Positions 8,847-19,146 of a stretch of 64,000 nt of DNA are shown one piece after another (positions within the stretch are counted from its first letter, which is position 1; each line of letters begins with the position of its first letter). The notes beneath the pieces were generated by a model. It had not been told where the DNA came from. It saw nothing but the letters and a program-made list of their open reading frames with translations, and ran no database searches. Made by a program: the position numbers and the translations under genes. The DNA comes from Collimonas sp. PA-H2 (lineage in GTDB: Bacteria > Pseudomonadota > Gammaproteobacteria > Burkholderiales > Burkholderiaceae_D), in NCBI RefSeq assembly GCF_002564105.1, contig NZ_PDBX01000001.1:1860001-1924000 (forward strand). Reading direction: 5' to 3'.

Positions 8847-10649
8847 ATGAAGCGCAGACAGTTTTTGAAAGGCTCGGCATTTTTCACGGTAGTAGCTGCA
8901 ACATCGGGAATACTCAGCGCTTGCGGCGGCAGCGCTGATATCGGCGGCGGCAGTCCGGGAATGTTTGCCTTTCCGCAGGGGATTGCCTCCGGCGATCCGA
9001 AGGATACCAGCGTCGTATTCTGGGGGCGGGTGGTGCGCAACAACAGCGTCATTGCCGACGCCGTCAATGTCCGCCTGGATGTCTCCACCAGGCAGGATTT
9101 CTCGACCTTCGCGGCGCAAGTCAACCTGAGCGCCAGCGCCGACTACGATTTCACGGTACGCGCCAAGGTCACGCAGCTCACTCCCGACACCGTCTATTAC
9201 TACCGGTTTGCCGCCGGCAGCGACGTCAGCGTCACCGCCCAGACCAAGACCGCGCCGCTCGCCAGCAGCAGCAGCCAGGTGCGCTTTGCCTGGTTCACCT
9301 GCCAGGACTGGTCGGTCAACCACTGGCAGGCAATGTCCTTGCTGGCGCAGGAAAGCCTGGATTTCGTGGTGCACGTCGGCGACTACATCTATGAAACCGT
9401 GGGCGCCTCGTTCCAGACCGGCGGCGCAGAACCGGCGCACGGCACGATCAAGCTGCCAGACGGCCTGGCGCATCCGGGCGGCGGCATCTACGCCAATACG
9501 CTCAACGACTACCGCACCCTGTACCGCACCTACAAGACCGATGCGCGCCTGCAGAGCATTCATCATAAATTCCCGGTCATCGCGATCTGGGACGATCACG
9601 AATTTTCCGACGATTGCTGGCAAGACCATCAGGTCTACACCAATGAAAACAAGCAGCAGACCGCGCGCCGCCGCAGCGCCACCCAGGCCTGGGCGGAATA
9701 TACGCCTATCGATTTCGGCGACCTCTCCTTCGACCTCAACAACAGCAGCTACCAGAACATCCGCATCTATCGCGATTTCCGCTTCGGCAAGCTGGTGCAC
9801 CTGGTGATGACCGACGAGCGCCTGTACCGCGACGATCACATCGTCAGCGAGCAATCGGTGGCGCAGCAGCTGGGCCATGACCCAGTCAACGGCGACGACT
9901 CGATAGGTTCGCGCTACTTTGTGCCGCAGCCGCTCTTGCTGCAGATGGAAGCGCAGGAAAGCGCCAAGCTGGGACGGGCGCCGTCGATACTCGGCCCGAC
10001 GCAAACGCAATGGTGGAAAGACACCCTGAAAAATTCGGATGCGACCTGGAAGGTATGGGGCAATGAAATCATGCTGAACCGCATGTGGGCCGACCTGACG
10101 CCGCCGGCGCTGGGCATTCCACCGCCTTACAACCAGCTGTACGTGATCAATTGCGATTCATGGGACGGCTTCCCCAGCCACAAGGCGGAACTGCTGTCTT
10201 ACCTGCATACGCAAAACATCCAGAACGTGGTGGCCATCACCGGCGACCTGCACGCCTTCCAGTGCGGCGTAGTGCGCGCCAATCCCGGCGATCTGAACAG
10301 TCCGCCGGTGCTGGTGGATTTTCTGACGGCTGGCATCAGCAGCCAGTCCTTCTACAACTACATCAAGTCCGGCGCCGCCGTGGTCAATCCCCTGCTCGGC
10401 GCACTGGTGCAGACGCCCCAGGTTTTCGACAGCCTGCTGAAACACTTCAATCCCGACTTTGCCTATGTCGACCACGATGCCCAGGGTTACGCCACGGCCA
10501 CCATCACCAGCGACAGCATGGTAGTGGTGTTCAACAAGGTCAAGCCGCTGGCAAGCGACGGCAGCGCGCCGGCGCAACCCTTGCTGAAGCGCACCCGCAT
10601 GACGCTGGCCAAGGGCTCCACCACGCCGCTGATCGAAGACAACATTTGA
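8847..10649 (+). CDS. phoD: PhoD-type alkaline phosphatase/phosphodiesterase, Tat-exported
   Basis: PhoD enzymes release phosphate from mono- and diesters outside the cytoplasm. The 600-residue product begins with a twin-arginine signal (KRRQFLKG) followed by a lipobox-like LSACGG, a fibronectin-like N-terminal domain (PQGIASGDPKDTSVVFWGR), then the metallophosphatase core: HVGDYIYE, IWDDHEFSDDCW and ITGDLHAFQ. These are the metal-binding motifs of the family. The 186-bp upstream gap holds no convincing Pho box. It is one of four phosphate-releasing enzymes encoded in this window. Confidence 0.93.
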   Translation: MKRRQFLKGSAFFTVVAATSGILSACGGSADIGGGSPGMFAFPQGIASGDPKDTSVVFWGRVVRNNSVIADAVNVRLDVSTRQDFSTFAAQVNLSASADYDFTVRAKVTQLTPDTVYYYRFAAGSDVSVTAQTKTAPLASSSSQVRFAWFTCQDWSVNHWQAMSLLAQESLDFVVHVGDYIYETVGASFQTGGAEPAHGTIKLPDGLAHPGGGIYANTLNDYRTLYRTYKTDARLQSIHHKFPVIAIWDDHEFSDDCWQDHQVYTNENKQQTARRRSATQAWAEYTPIDFGDLSFDLNNSSYQNIRIYRDFRFGKLVHLVMTDERLYRDDHIVSEQSVAQQLGHDPVNGDDSIGSRYFVPQPLLLQMEAQESAKLGRAPSILGPTQTQWWKDTLKNSDATWKVWGNEIMLNRMWADLTPPALGIPPPYNQLYVINCDSWDGFPSHKAELLSYLHTQNIQNVVAITGDLHAFQCGVVRANPGDLNSPPVLVDFLTAGISSQSFYNYIKSGAAVVNPLLGALVQTPQVFDSLLKHFNPDFAYVDHDAQGYATATITSDSMVVVFNKVKPLASDGSAPAQPLLKRTRMTLAKGSTTPLIEDNI

Positions 10650-10665
10650 TCGGGTATTGATGGGC

Positions 10666-10699
10666 GCTGTCGCCGGCCGAGACAACGGCAGGCGACAGC
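10666..10699. repeat. Hairpin between convergent phoD and ribH
   Basis: A 9-bp perfect stem GCTGTCGCC/GGCGACAGC with a 16-base loop lies in the 60-bp gap between the two convergent stop codons. There is no T run on either side, so it may be a weak or Rho-assisted terminator. Confidence 0.35.
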
Positions 10700-10709
10700 G
10701 GGTCCGACT

Positions 10710-11360
<651 letters not shown>

Positions 11361-11389
11361 TTATCAATGCTGACAGTACGGTGCAACCT

Positions 11390-11538
11390 GTTCTCTCTTT
11401 ATCCGGACTATACCGTCGGCCCCGGAATCCAACCGGGTCTGCTGACCTTGTCGCCACGGCTGTGGCAACAAGCGCTCGCGGGCTATGCGCATTGCGCGCA
11501 ATTACCGCCGGTGGGGAATCGCACCCCGCCCTGAGAAC
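11390..11538 (-). promoter_or_regulatory. FMN riboswitch (RFN element)
   Basis: Read on the minus strand, this leader holds the conserved RFN blocks in order: closing stem GTTCTC, AGGGCGGGGTG, CCCCACCGGCGGTAA, the variable P3-P4 hairpin, AGCAGACCCGGTT, CCGGGGCCGACGGTATAGTC, CCGGATAAAGAGAGAAC with the matching GAGAAC. It binds FMN and controls riboflavin synthesis or transport genes. It lies about 160 bp upstream of ribH, with no other gene between them. Confidence 0.96.
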
Positions 11539-11624
11539 GTCTCGGTCAATCGCTTAACCGAGCCGAGAATTTATCACATAATTTGCGGCGTTGCACAAGC
11601 CGCCCCGATCCGGCATCCGCAACA

Positions 11625-12383
11625 TCAACTGGTTTTCTTCGCCAGTCCCAGATAGGTATCGATGACCTTGGGATCATGCGCCAGCTCGACTGCCGGCCCT
11701 TGCATGGCCATGTCGCCGGTTTCCAGCACATAGGCGTAATCGGCCGCCTGCAAGGCGGCACGGGCATTCTGCTCGACCAGCAGGATCGCTACACCGGTCT
11801 GCTTGAGACGCACGATGATGTGGAAAATTTCCTTGACGATGAGCGGCGCCAGGCCAAGGCTGGGCTCGTCCAGCATCAGCAATTGCGGCTTCGCCATCAA
11901 GGCTCGTCCCAGCGCCAGCATCTGCCGTTCGCCGCCGGACAGGCTGCCGGCCTGCTGCTTGCGCCGTTCCTGCAAACGCGGAAACAGCTCGTACACCACC
12001 GCCATCTGGTCGGCGTAGCCGCTCTCCCCTGCCTGGTAGCGCCGATAGCTGCCGAGCAGCAGATTGTCTTGCACCGTCATGCTGGCGAACAGCTCGCGCT
12101 TTTCCGGCACCAGGCACATGCCGCGCGCGACCCGTGTTTCGATCGCCACTCCAGCGGTATCCTGGCCCAGCAATCGCACCGTGCCGCGCATGCTGCCGTT
12201 GGCCGGCATGGCGCCGGCGATCGCGTTCAGCATGGTCGACTTGCCGGCGCCGTTGGGGCCGATCACAGTCACGATCTGGCCGGCGCCGACCTGCAGGCTG
12301 GCGCCATGCAAGGCTTCCACCTTGCCATAGGCGACGTGCAGGTCGCTCACTTCCAGCACCGGGTTGGCGACCGCGTCACTCAT
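11625..12383 (-). CDS. livF: Branched-chain amino acid ABC transporter ATPase LivF
   Basis: LivF is one of the two ATPases energising the high-affinity branched-chain amino acid importer. The 252-residue product has Walker [10 protein letters not shown], the signature [15 protein letters not shown], Walker [14 protein letters not shown] and the H-loop region. The LivF-type SLGLAP after Walker B separates it from LivG. Its start overlaps the end of livMG by 8 bp, showing translational coupling, and it is the last gene of livK-H-MG-F. Confidence 0.96.
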   Translation of the reverse strand: MSDAVANPVLEVSDLHVAYGKVEALHGASLQVGAGQIVTVIGPNGAGKSTMLNAIAGAMPANGSMRGTVRLLGQDTAGVAIETRVARGMCLVPEKRELFASMTVQDNLLLGSYRRYQAGESGYADQMAVVYELFPRLQERRKQQAGSLSGGERQMLALGRALMAKPQLLMLDEPSLGLAPLIVKEIFHIIVRLKQTGVAILLVEQNARAALQAADYAYVLETGDMAMQGPAVELAHDPKVIDTYLGLAKKTS

Positions 12384-14178
12384 CGATGCCTCCCAGATAA
12401 GCTTCCAGCACGGCCGGATCTTGCTGGATCTCGGCCGGCAAGCCTTCGGCGATCTTGCTGCCGAATTCCATCACCACCAGCCGGTCGGTCAGGTTCATGA
12501 CAAAATCCATATCGTGTTCCACCAGCAGGATGCTCATCCCTTCGGCCCTCAGCTTGCGCAGCAAATCGGCCAGCGCCAGTTTTTCCTGATAACGCAAACC
12601 CGCGGCCGGTTCGTCGAGCAGCAGCAAGCTGGGATCGCAGCACAAGGCACGGGCGATTTCCAGGATCCGCTGCTGGCCCAACGCCAGGCTGCCGGCCTCT
12701 TCATACAGCAAATGTCCGAGACCGACGCGTTCAAGCTGTGTCCTGGCCTCAAACAGCAAGCTCTGTTCTTCTGCCCGGTTCAGCCGCAGCAGGCTGGCGG
12801 CAATGCCGCCGACATCCTTGTGCGTACCGCGCAGGTGCGCGCCTATCGCGACGTTCTCCAGCACCGACATGCTACCCATCAGGCGTACGTGCTGGAAAGT
12901 GCGGGCAATCCCGCGCGCGACGATCCGGCGCGAAGGCAAACCCGAGATCGGCTGTAAACCCTGCCGGGTACGGAACCTGATCACGCCGCTGGTCAAAGGC
13001 AAAACTCCGGTCACCAGGTTGAACATGGTCGATTTGCCGGCGCCATTGGGACCGATCAAGCCGACGATCTGTCCCGCGCCGACGCTGAAGCTCATGTCGT
13101 TCACCGCCACCAGCCCGCCGAATTCCTTGCGCGCGCGATCGATCTCCAGCACCACGCCGACATCGGCATGCTTGTCCCGAATCGGCAGCGCAGCCGCCGA
13201 TTCGGGCGCCCTTACCGTTGCTTTGGCCGGAACCAGTTTGCGCAGATACGGCCACAGGCCGTCGCGTGCACGCTGCAATAGCAACACCATCAGGATGCCG
13301 AAGACGATAGTCTCGAAATTGCCGTTGGCGCCCAGCAGTTTCGGCAGCCACGATTGCAACTGGTCCTTCAGCACAGTCAGCAAGGCCGATCCCAGGATCG
13401 CACCCCACACATAGCCGGCGCCGCCGACCACCGCCATGAACAGGTATTCGATGCCGGCGTTCAGGCCGAACGGCGTCGGACTCACCGAGCGCTGCAGATG
13501 CGCATACAGCCAGCCAGAGACGCTGGCCAGCAAGGCTGCCAGCACAAAGATCAGCACCTTGATCCAGGCGGTATTGACGCCCATCGCTTCCGCCATCACG
13601 CCGCCGCCGTTGAGCGCCCGGATGGCGCGGCCGGAACGCGAATTCAAGAGGTTTTGCAGGCCTGCGAGCGCGAGCAGCAGGATCGCCCAGATCAGGTAAA
13701 ACATCTTGCGGCCGTTGTCGAGCTCGATGCCGAACAGCTTGACGGCGGGAATGCCGTTCAAGCCGTCGTACTTGCCCAGGAACTCCAGATTGCCGAACAA
13801 AAAATACAGCGACAAGGCCCAGGCAATCGTGCCCAGCGGCAGGTAGTGTCCGGACAAGCGCATGGTAATACCGCCGATCGCCAGGGCCGCCAGCGTCGTC
13901 ACGCCCAGGCCTGCCAGCAGGCCGATCCAGGGCGACAGGCCGAACTGCGTACTGAGGTAGGCGGTGGAATAAGCACCCAGGCCGACAAAAGCGGCCTGGC
14001 CGAAAGAAGTCAGGCCGCCGATGCCGGTCAGCAGCACCAGCCCCAGCGCCACGATGGCATACAGGCCGATATAGTTGGCCAGCGTGATCCAGAACTCCGG
14101 CGTCGGAAATATCGGCAGCAACAGCAGGATCGCCACGAACGCGATGAACGGCAGTTTCACCAGATAGAAGCGCGGCAT
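12376..14178 (-). CDS. livMG: LivM-LivG fusion: branched-chain amino acid ABC permease and ATPase
   Basis: The 600-residue product joins a LivM permease (about residues 1-310, with [21 protein letters not shown] and multiple membrane helices, and the EAA-like loop [16 protein letters not shown]) to a LivG ATPase (about 344-600). The ATPase has Walker A GPNGAGKS (376-383), the signature [15 protein letters not shown] and Walker [12 protein letters not shown]. The junction is a short charged linker with no stop codon. The ATG at 14178 overlaps the livH stop as TGATG, so a longer in-frame reading to 14625 is only a shadow of livH. The fusion ties ATPase stoichiometry to one permease half. Confidence 0.95.
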   Translation of the reverse strand: MPRFYLVKLPFIAFVAILLLLPIFPTPEFWITLANYIGLYAIVALGLVLLTGIGGLTSFGQAAFVGLGAYSTAYLSTQFGLSPWIGLLAGLGVTTLAALAIGGITMRLSGHYLPLGTIAWALSLYFLFGNLEFLGKYDGLNGIPAVKLFGIELDNGRKMFYLIWAILLLALAGLQNLLNSRSGRAIRALNGGGVMAEAMGVNTAWIKVLIFVLAALLASVSGWLYAHLQRSVSPTPFGLNAGIEYLFMAVVGGAGYVWGAILGSALLTVLKDQLQSWLPKLLGANGNFETIVFGILMVLLLQRARDGLWPYLRKLVPAKATVRAPESAAALPIRDKHADVGVVLEIDRARKEFGGLVAVNDMSFSVGAGQIVGLIGPNGAGKSTMFNLVTGVLPLTSGVIRFRTRQGLQPISGLPSRRIVARGIARTFQHVRLMGSMSVLENVAIGAHLRGTHKDVGGIAASLLRLNRAEEQSLLFEARTQLERVGLGHLLYEEAGSLALGQQRILEIARALCCDPSLLLLDEPAAGLRYQEKLALADLLRKLRAEGMSILLVEHDMDFVMNLTDRLVVMEFGSKIAEGLPAEIQQDPAVLEAYLGGIDE

Positions 14179-15245
14179 CACTGATCCCCCTCGTCGATCT
14201 GCTTGCTGGTCAGGGAACGCCACAACAGCACCGGGATGATCAGGGTGAATACGATCACTTCCTTGAAGGCGCTGGCCCAGAATGAAGAATACGACTCCAG
14301 CAAACCCACCAGCACAGCGCCGGCGGCGGCAATCGGGTAGCTGCCGAGGCCGCCGATGATGGCGCCGACAAAGCCTTTCAGGCCGATCAGGAAGCCGCTG
14401 TCGTAGTAGATGGTGGTCAGCGGCGCGATCAGGATGCCGCACAAGGCGCCCAGCGCAGCAGCCAGCGTAAACGCCAGCCGCCCCGCCTGCGTGGTGCCGA
14501 TGCCGACCAGCCGCGCGCCGAGGCGGTTGACGGCCGTGGCGCGCAGCGCCTTGCCGGACAAAGTACGCTCGAAGTAGAGATAGAGCGCAACGATCAGCAG
14601 CAGCGAGACGACGATGATCACGCAACTCTGCCCGGAGACGGTCAGGCTGCCGATCTCGAAACGGGCGTCGGAAAACGAGGTGGTGCGCGATCCTTCGGCG
14701 CCGAACATCAGCAGGCCGATGCCGATCAAGGCATAGTGCACCGCCACCGAGACAATCAGCAACACCAGGGTGCTGGCTTCCGCCAGCGGCTGGAAGGCCA
14801 GCCGATAAACCATCGGCCCCATCGGCACCACGATCGCCAGCGTCAACAAGACCTGCAAAGGCATGGCCAGCGCCGCATGGCCATACAGGCGGGCGACGCC
14901 ATAGATCGCCAAAGGCAGCACGACGAATTTCAGCAAAGCCAGGCCGATGCGGCGGACCAGCGCTGCCTCAGCCTGGCTTGCGCCATTGCGGCCGATCAGC
15001 AGCATCACTGTTTCCTGCACGAAGCTCAATACGCCAAGCGCCACCAGCAGGGTCGCCGACAAGGGGAATTTATCGGCCTGGATGGCGGCCAGCGTCAAGG
15101 CGCCGAAAGCCACGAACTCGCCCTGCGGGATAAAGATGACGCGGGTAACTGAAAACACCAGCACCAGCGCCAAGGCCAGCAGCGCATATACGGCGCCGCT
15201 GGTGATGCCATCCTGGGCCAGGATGGCGGCGATTGAGAGATCCAT
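14178..15245 (-). CDS. livH: Branched-chain amino acid ABC transporter permease LivH
   Basis: LivH is the second permease half in the inner membrane. The 355-residue product shows the LivH opening [37 protein letters not shown] and the closing [31 protein letters not shown], with about eight to ten hydrophobic helices. It is some 50 residues longer than typical LivH (about 300), the extra length lying in the middle (residues about 75-125). ATG 15245 lies 18 bp after the livK stop. Its stop overlaps the livMG start. Confidence 0.94.
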   Translation of the reverse strand: MDLSIAAILAQDGITSGAVYALLALALVLVFSVTRVIFIPQGEFVAFGALTLAAIQADKFPLSATLLVALGVLSFVQETVMLLIGRNGASQAEAALVRRIGLALLKFVVLPLAIYGVARLYGHAALAMPLQVLLTLAIVVPMGPMVYRLAFQPLAEASTLVLLIVSVAVHYALIGIGLLMFGAEGSRTTSFSDARFEIGSLTVSGQSCVIIVVSLLLIVALYLYFERTLSGKALRATAVNRLGARLVGIGTTQAGRLAFTLAAALGALCGILIAPLTTIYYDSGFLIGLKGFVGAIIGGLGSYPIAAAGAVLVGLLESYSSFWASAFKEVIVFTLIIPVLLWRSLTSKQIDEGDQ

Positions 15246-15263
15246 GCTTTTTTCTATACAGCG

Positions 15264-16436
15264 TTATTGCGCGGCGCCCAGCAGTTTCCATTTGCCGTTG
15301 ACGATTTCCACCATCACGCGGGCGCGCTGGTCGAACCCGACATGGTCGGTTGGACTCATGTTGACGATGCCCTGCGAGACCGGCAGGTTCTTGATGGCTT
15401 CGATGCCATCGCGCAGCGCGGCACGGAATTCCTTGCTGCCGGGCTGGGCTTTCTTGAGCGCTTCAGGCGCAGCCGCACCCAGCAGCATGCCGGCATCCCA
15501 GGCATGGCCGCCGAAGGTGGAAATGCTGCCGGCGCCATAGGCTTTTTCATAGGCGCTGCGGTAGGCCATGGCCGATTTCTTGACCGGATTGCTGTTGGGC
15601 AGCTGCTCCGCCACCAACAAGGGCCCGGCCGGCAGGAAAGTCCCTTCGCAATCCTTGCCGCAGACACGCAGGAAATCATTATTGGCGACGCCGTGGGTCT
15701 GGTAGATCTTGCCTTTGTAGCCGCGTTCTTTCAAGGTTTTTTGCGGCAAGGCGGCAGGCGTGCCGGCGCCGGCGATCAGCACGGCGTCCGGATTGGCGCT
15801 GACGATTTTCAACACCTGGCCGGTGACTGAAGTGTCAGGACGGGCGAAACGTTCGTTGGCGACGATCTTGATCTTGCGCAGCTCGGCCAGCTTGGAAAAC
15901 TCGCGGTACCAGCCTTCGCCATAGGCATCCGAAAAGCCGATGAAGGCCACGCTCTTGACGCCGGCATCCGCCATGTGGGCGATGATCGCGGTCGCCATGT
16001 GCGAATCATTCTGCGGCGTCTTGAAAATCCAGAGGCGCTTGGCGTCGACCGGTTCGATCAGCGACGCAGAAGCCGCCATCGAAATCATCGGCGTACCGGA
16101 TTCGGCGGCGACATCGCTCATCGCCAGCGAACCGGGCACCGTGGTCGAGCCGATCAGCAGGTCGACCTTTTCTTCGCTGACCAGCTTGCGTGCATTTTTT
16201 ACCGCGGTGGTGCTGTCGGTGGCGTCGTCCAGCACGATGTACTGCACCTTCTGGCCGGCGATTTCCTTGGGCAGCAAGGCAAACGTGTTCTTCTCCGGGA
16301 TACCCAGCGACGCCGCCGGACCGGTGGCGGAAACGCTCACGCCCACCTTGATCTGGGCAAATGCGCCGCTGCTGCCAGCGGCCAGGGTAATTGCCAATGC
16401 TGCGGAAACGGTGGTCCCCAACCATGCTTTTTTCAT
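15264..16436 (-). CDS. livK: Branched-chain amino acid ABC transporter substrate-binding protein
   Basis: This is the periplasmic binding protein that delivers the substrate to LivHMGF. The 390-residue product has a Sec signal peptide (about residues 1-27, ending GAFA-QIKVG), followed by the peripheral-fold class I body with VGVSVSATGPAASLGIPEKN and AFIGFSDAYGEGW. ATG 16436 is preceded by GGAG; an in-frame reading to 16508 would place the signal peptide internally. It heads the liv operon. Related proteins bind leucine, isoleucine, valine or aromatic acids, so the exact ligand is open. Confidence 0.93.
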   Translation of the reverse strand: MKKAWLGTTVSAALAITLAAGSSGAFAQIKVGVSVSATGPAASLGIPEKNTFALLPKEIAGQKVQYIVLDDATDSTTAVKNARKLVSEEKVDLLIGSTTVPGSLAMSDVAAESGTPMISMAASASLIEPVDAKRLWIFKTPQNDSHMATAIIAHMADAGVKSVAFIGFSDAYGEGWYREFSKLAELRKIKIVANERFARPDTSVTGQVLKIVSANPDAVLIAGAGTPAALPQKTLKERGYKGKIYQTHGVANNDFLRVCGKDCEGTFLPAGPLLVAEQLPNSNPVKKSAMAYRSAYEKAYGAGSISTFGGHAWDAGMLLGAAAPEALKKAQPGSKEFRAALRDGIEAIKNLPVSQGIVNMSPTDHVGFDQRARVMVEIVNGKWKLLGAAQ

Positions 16437-16533
16437 CTGATCTGCTCCATTGAGTTGTACGGCGTGCGGCCTGCCATGGCGGGCGTCGCCAGCGTTAGAC
16501 ACTACCACCGCGCCAGCGATGGTAGCAAAAAAA

Positions 16534-17109
16534 TCAAACCAGCATCAGGGCGACCTGCTGGGCGGCGTCGGCGCCTGGCTTGTGCTGGAAACGGCTCTTG
16601 GCGAAACGCTGCCAGCGTCCCAGCACGAAACTGGTCAGGATATTGGCGCGCATCGCGGTTTCCACCTCATTTGCCTCGCCTTGTGCTGCGGCAGTACGCA
16701 GCGCCTGCTTCAGCGCCAGTTCGATACGGTCGACGAACTGGTTCATGCGTAGTTGCAGGCGCTCGTCCTCGTTCACCAGCGCGTCGCCGATCATGACACG
16801 GGTCATGCCCGGATTGCGCTCGGCAAAATTCAACAGCATCAAGGTAATCGCCTGCGCCTGGTGCAGTCCCTTTTCCTGCTGTTCGGTAATCTGGTTGACC
16901 AGGCCGAATACGGTGGTCTCGATAAATTCGATCAGACCTTCGAACATTTGCGCCTTGCTGGCGAAATGCCGGTACAGGGCAGCCTCGGATACCGCTATCC
17001 TGGCGGCCAGCGCGGCCGTAGTGATCTTTTCCCCTTTGGGTTGTTCCAGCATGACCGCCAGGGTCTGAAGGATTTGTAGTTTACGCTCGCCTGGTTTGGT
17101 AGTAGCCAT
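16534..17109 (-). CDS. slmA: TetR-family nucleoid occlusion factor SlmA
   Basis: SlmA binds specific chromosomal sites and blocks FtsZ ring assembly over the nucleoid. The 191-residue product has the TetR helix-turn-helix [36 protein letters not shown], which matches the SlmA-specific pattern (E. coli [36 protein letters not shown], from memory), and the later block [18 protein letters not shown] followed by [10 protein letters not shown]. It sits between the liv operon and a HAD phosphatase with no obvious functional link to either. Confidence 0.9.
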   Translation of the reverse strand: [191 protein letters not shown]

Positions 17110-17200
17110 GGTTTTTTATTTTAGTAATGATGGAGATAAGGAAAACTGAGGCTGAACCGGCGCGCAGGATTGAAGCCAACATCCAGCCGCTATCGGGGCT

Positions 17201-17929
17201 TCAACGCAAACGGTGCAGATTCTTGCTCAGCTGACGGACGGATTTTACTTTGACATCGACGTAGTTGGGGCGCTTTATCGTATTTGACTGGTCCTTCAAG
17301 TACTGCGTCACCCATGCAGTGCGCATGCCGACCCGCTTGGCGGCCCTGAGATTGGCGATGGTATCCTCCACCAGGATGCAGCGCCGCGCCGGCACCTTCT
17401 CGCGCGCCATCAGCTGCCGCAACAGGAGGCGCGAGGGCTTGGGGCGCAACTGGCGGTGCACATGCATGGATTCGATCGAAATATGCTTGCCGAATTGACG
17501 CTGCAGGCGCAGATGGCGCATGACGTCGCCGGAATAGCCCAGCGGCGCATTGGTCAGCAGGATCTTGCGGCCCGGCAGCCGCCTGAGCAGATTGATCAGG
17601 CCGCGCTCGGCCCTGATCATCCCCAGCAAATCGTCGAAGCGATGGGCTTCGCGCAGAAAGTCCTCGGGCCGCACCTGATGGTGTTTTACCATGCCCAGCA
17701 AGGTTGCGCCATAGCGCCGCCAGTAGTTTTCTCTGGTGGCGTTGACAGTGGCGACGTCGGCATCGACGCCGTTGCGGCCCAGGGTGCGCGCCATGAAGGC
17801 GTTCATGTTGACGTGAATCGCCGGAAAAATCGCATGCGATGCGTTGTGCAGGGTATTGTCCAGGTCGAACAGCCAGAGCGCCGTATTATTTTTCTCCCTT
17901 GGCTTTTTCTTGCGTGTATCCATTACCAT
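17201..17929 (-). CDS. HAD-superfamily pyrimidine 5'-nucleotidase (SDT1-like)
   Basis: These enzymes dephosphorylate pyrimidine nucleoside monophosphates and related phosphates. The product has the HAD motif I FDLDNTLHNA with both aspartates, motif II KILLTNAP, the motif III lysine near LRPKPSR, and motif IV CILVEDTIANL. Length of about 242 residues fits the SDT1-like group. ATG 17929 (MVMDTRKKK) is taken as start; a TTG at 17980 would add 17 residues that overlap the promoter of the divergent gene. Confidence 0.87.
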   Translation of the reverse strand: MVMDTRKKKPREKNNTALWLFDLDNTLHNASHAIFPAIHVNMNAFMARTLGRNGVDADVATVNATRENYWRRYGATLLGMVKHHQVRPEDFLREAHRFDDLLGMIRAERGLINLLRRLPGRKILLTNAPLGYSGDVMRHLRLQRQFGKHISIESMHVHRQLRPKPSRLLLRQLMAREKVPARRCILVEDTIANLRAAKRVGMRTAWVTQYLKDQSNTIKRPNYVDVKVKSVRQLSKNLHRLR

Positions 17930-17990
17930 GATGTGCGCCGGTGCTTGCCCGGAATTAAAATCGTTGAAATCGTTAACCAAAGGGGAACAT

Positions 17991-18986
17991 GTGTTTCATC
18001 AGATTATAGTGACATTACTCGCGCAGTTGCTGCAGCCCTTGCAAGGGAGCCGCCTGCGCCGCCTGATGCTGCCCCTCGGCCTAGGTGCTTTGCTGGCGAG
18101 CGCGCCGCCGCTTTTCGCCCAGGACGTCCTCGCCGGCGCTTCCCTGCAACCGTCTGCCGCGGTCCGCCAGGGCGGCGCCATGTTCCAGATACAGCGCGAC
18201 GGCCGCAGCGCCTATGTATTCGGCACCATCCACGTCGGCAAGCCGGATTTCTATCCGATGGATGCAAAAGTATTGCAAGCTCTACAACAATCATGCTGTC
18301 TTGCGCTGGAAATCGATCCTGGCAATACTCAGGCCATGCTTCCGCTGATGAAAAAATACGGTTTCTACCTGGATGGCAAACCGCACCAGAAAGACTTGCC
18401 GCCGAAGCTGCAAAAACAACTGACCGCGCTGCTGGATAAATACAATATGGCGCCGGAGCAGATAGCCAGCCTGAAACCATGGCTGATTGCCACCATGCTC
18501 GGCATCAGCGAATACGCCAGCCAGGGTTATCTGTCGCAATACGGGGTCGACGGCACGCTCGCCAGCCTGGCGAAAAGCAGCAACAAGCGCCTGGTCGAGC
18601 TGGAAACCGCCGATGCGCAACTGGCGTTGCTGGGCAAGCTGTCGCTTGCCGAACAAGTCCAGTTCCTGCAGGATAGCGTCGATGAGATACAGGATCCGGC
18701 CAAGGCGCGGCGCTCCCTGGACCTCGTCAATTTGTGGCGCAACGGCGATCTCGACGGCCTGGCCGCGATGCTGGCGGAAATGAATGCCGAGGACAGCTTT
18801 GCCAGCAAATTCATGCAGCACTCCCTGCTCGACGGCAGGAATCCCGGCTTGGCGGACGGTATCGCAAAACTGACGAGCTCCGCAACCGATCCCTTCGTCG
18901 CCATCGGCATGCTGCATCTGGTCGGACCAAACAGCGTGCTGGCGATCCTGCAGCAGCGCGGCTATACGGTGAAGCGGATTTACTGA
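17991..18986 (+). CDS. TraB/GumN family protein
   Basis: The 331-residue product has an N-terminal signal-like helix and the TraB/GumN repeats: the N-terminal GTIHVGKPDFYPM and the C-terminal mate FVAIGMLHLVGPNSVLAIL with conserved His and Gly. Family members are thought to be metalloprotease-like (Tiki related) but bacterial substrates are poorly known. The start is GTG 17991 with AAAGGGGA in front; the frame is open further upstream but overlaps the divergent HAD gene. The promoter region is shared with that gene. Confidence 0.85.
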   Translation: MFHQIIVTLLAQLLQPLQGSRLRRLMLPLGLGALLASAPPLFAQDVLAGASLQPSAAVRQGGAMFQIQRDGRSAYVFGTIHVGKPDFYPMDAKVLQALQQSCCLALEIDPGNTQAMLPLMKKYGFYLDGKPHQKDLPPKLQKQLTALLDKYNMAPEQIASLKPWLIATMLGISEYASQGYLSQYGVDGTLASLAKSSNKRLVELETADAQLALLGKLSLAEQVQFLQDSVDEIQDPAKARRSLDLVNLWRNGDLDGLAAMLAEMNAEDSFASKFMQHSLLDGRNPGLADGIAKLTSSATDPFVAIGMLHLVGPNSVLAILQQRGYTVKRIY

Positions 18987-19069
18987 AGGCCGGCGGCGCT
19001 CGCCTTGCCATACCATTGCCTGCCGCAAGCCGCGGCCAGGCGGAACCAGTACTGCAATCTGCATAATCT

Positions 19070-19111
19070 TTGATCGAAATCAACGCCAGGCTGCTTCAAG
19101 TCTTCTAAGAT
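19070..19111 (+). promoter_or_regulatory. FNR-dependent promoter of the desaturase gene
   Basis: TTGATCGAAATCAA at 19070-19083 is a perfect match to the FNR/ANR consensus TTGAT-N4-ATCAA. A -10-like hexamer TAAGAT lies at 19106-19111. If transcription starts near 19118, the box centre falls at -41.5, the position of class II FNR-activated promoters. The desaturase ATG is at 19147 with AAAGG before it. Confidence 0.8.
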
Positions 19112-19146
19112 CAGCCGGCGTTATCTCTATCTCAAAGGTTTGCCAC

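Noticed and set aside
14179..14625. N-terminal extension of the livMG reading frame
   Set aside because: It lies inside livH in another frame, is Arg-rich and without similarity; the ATG at 14178 overlapping the livH stop is the start.
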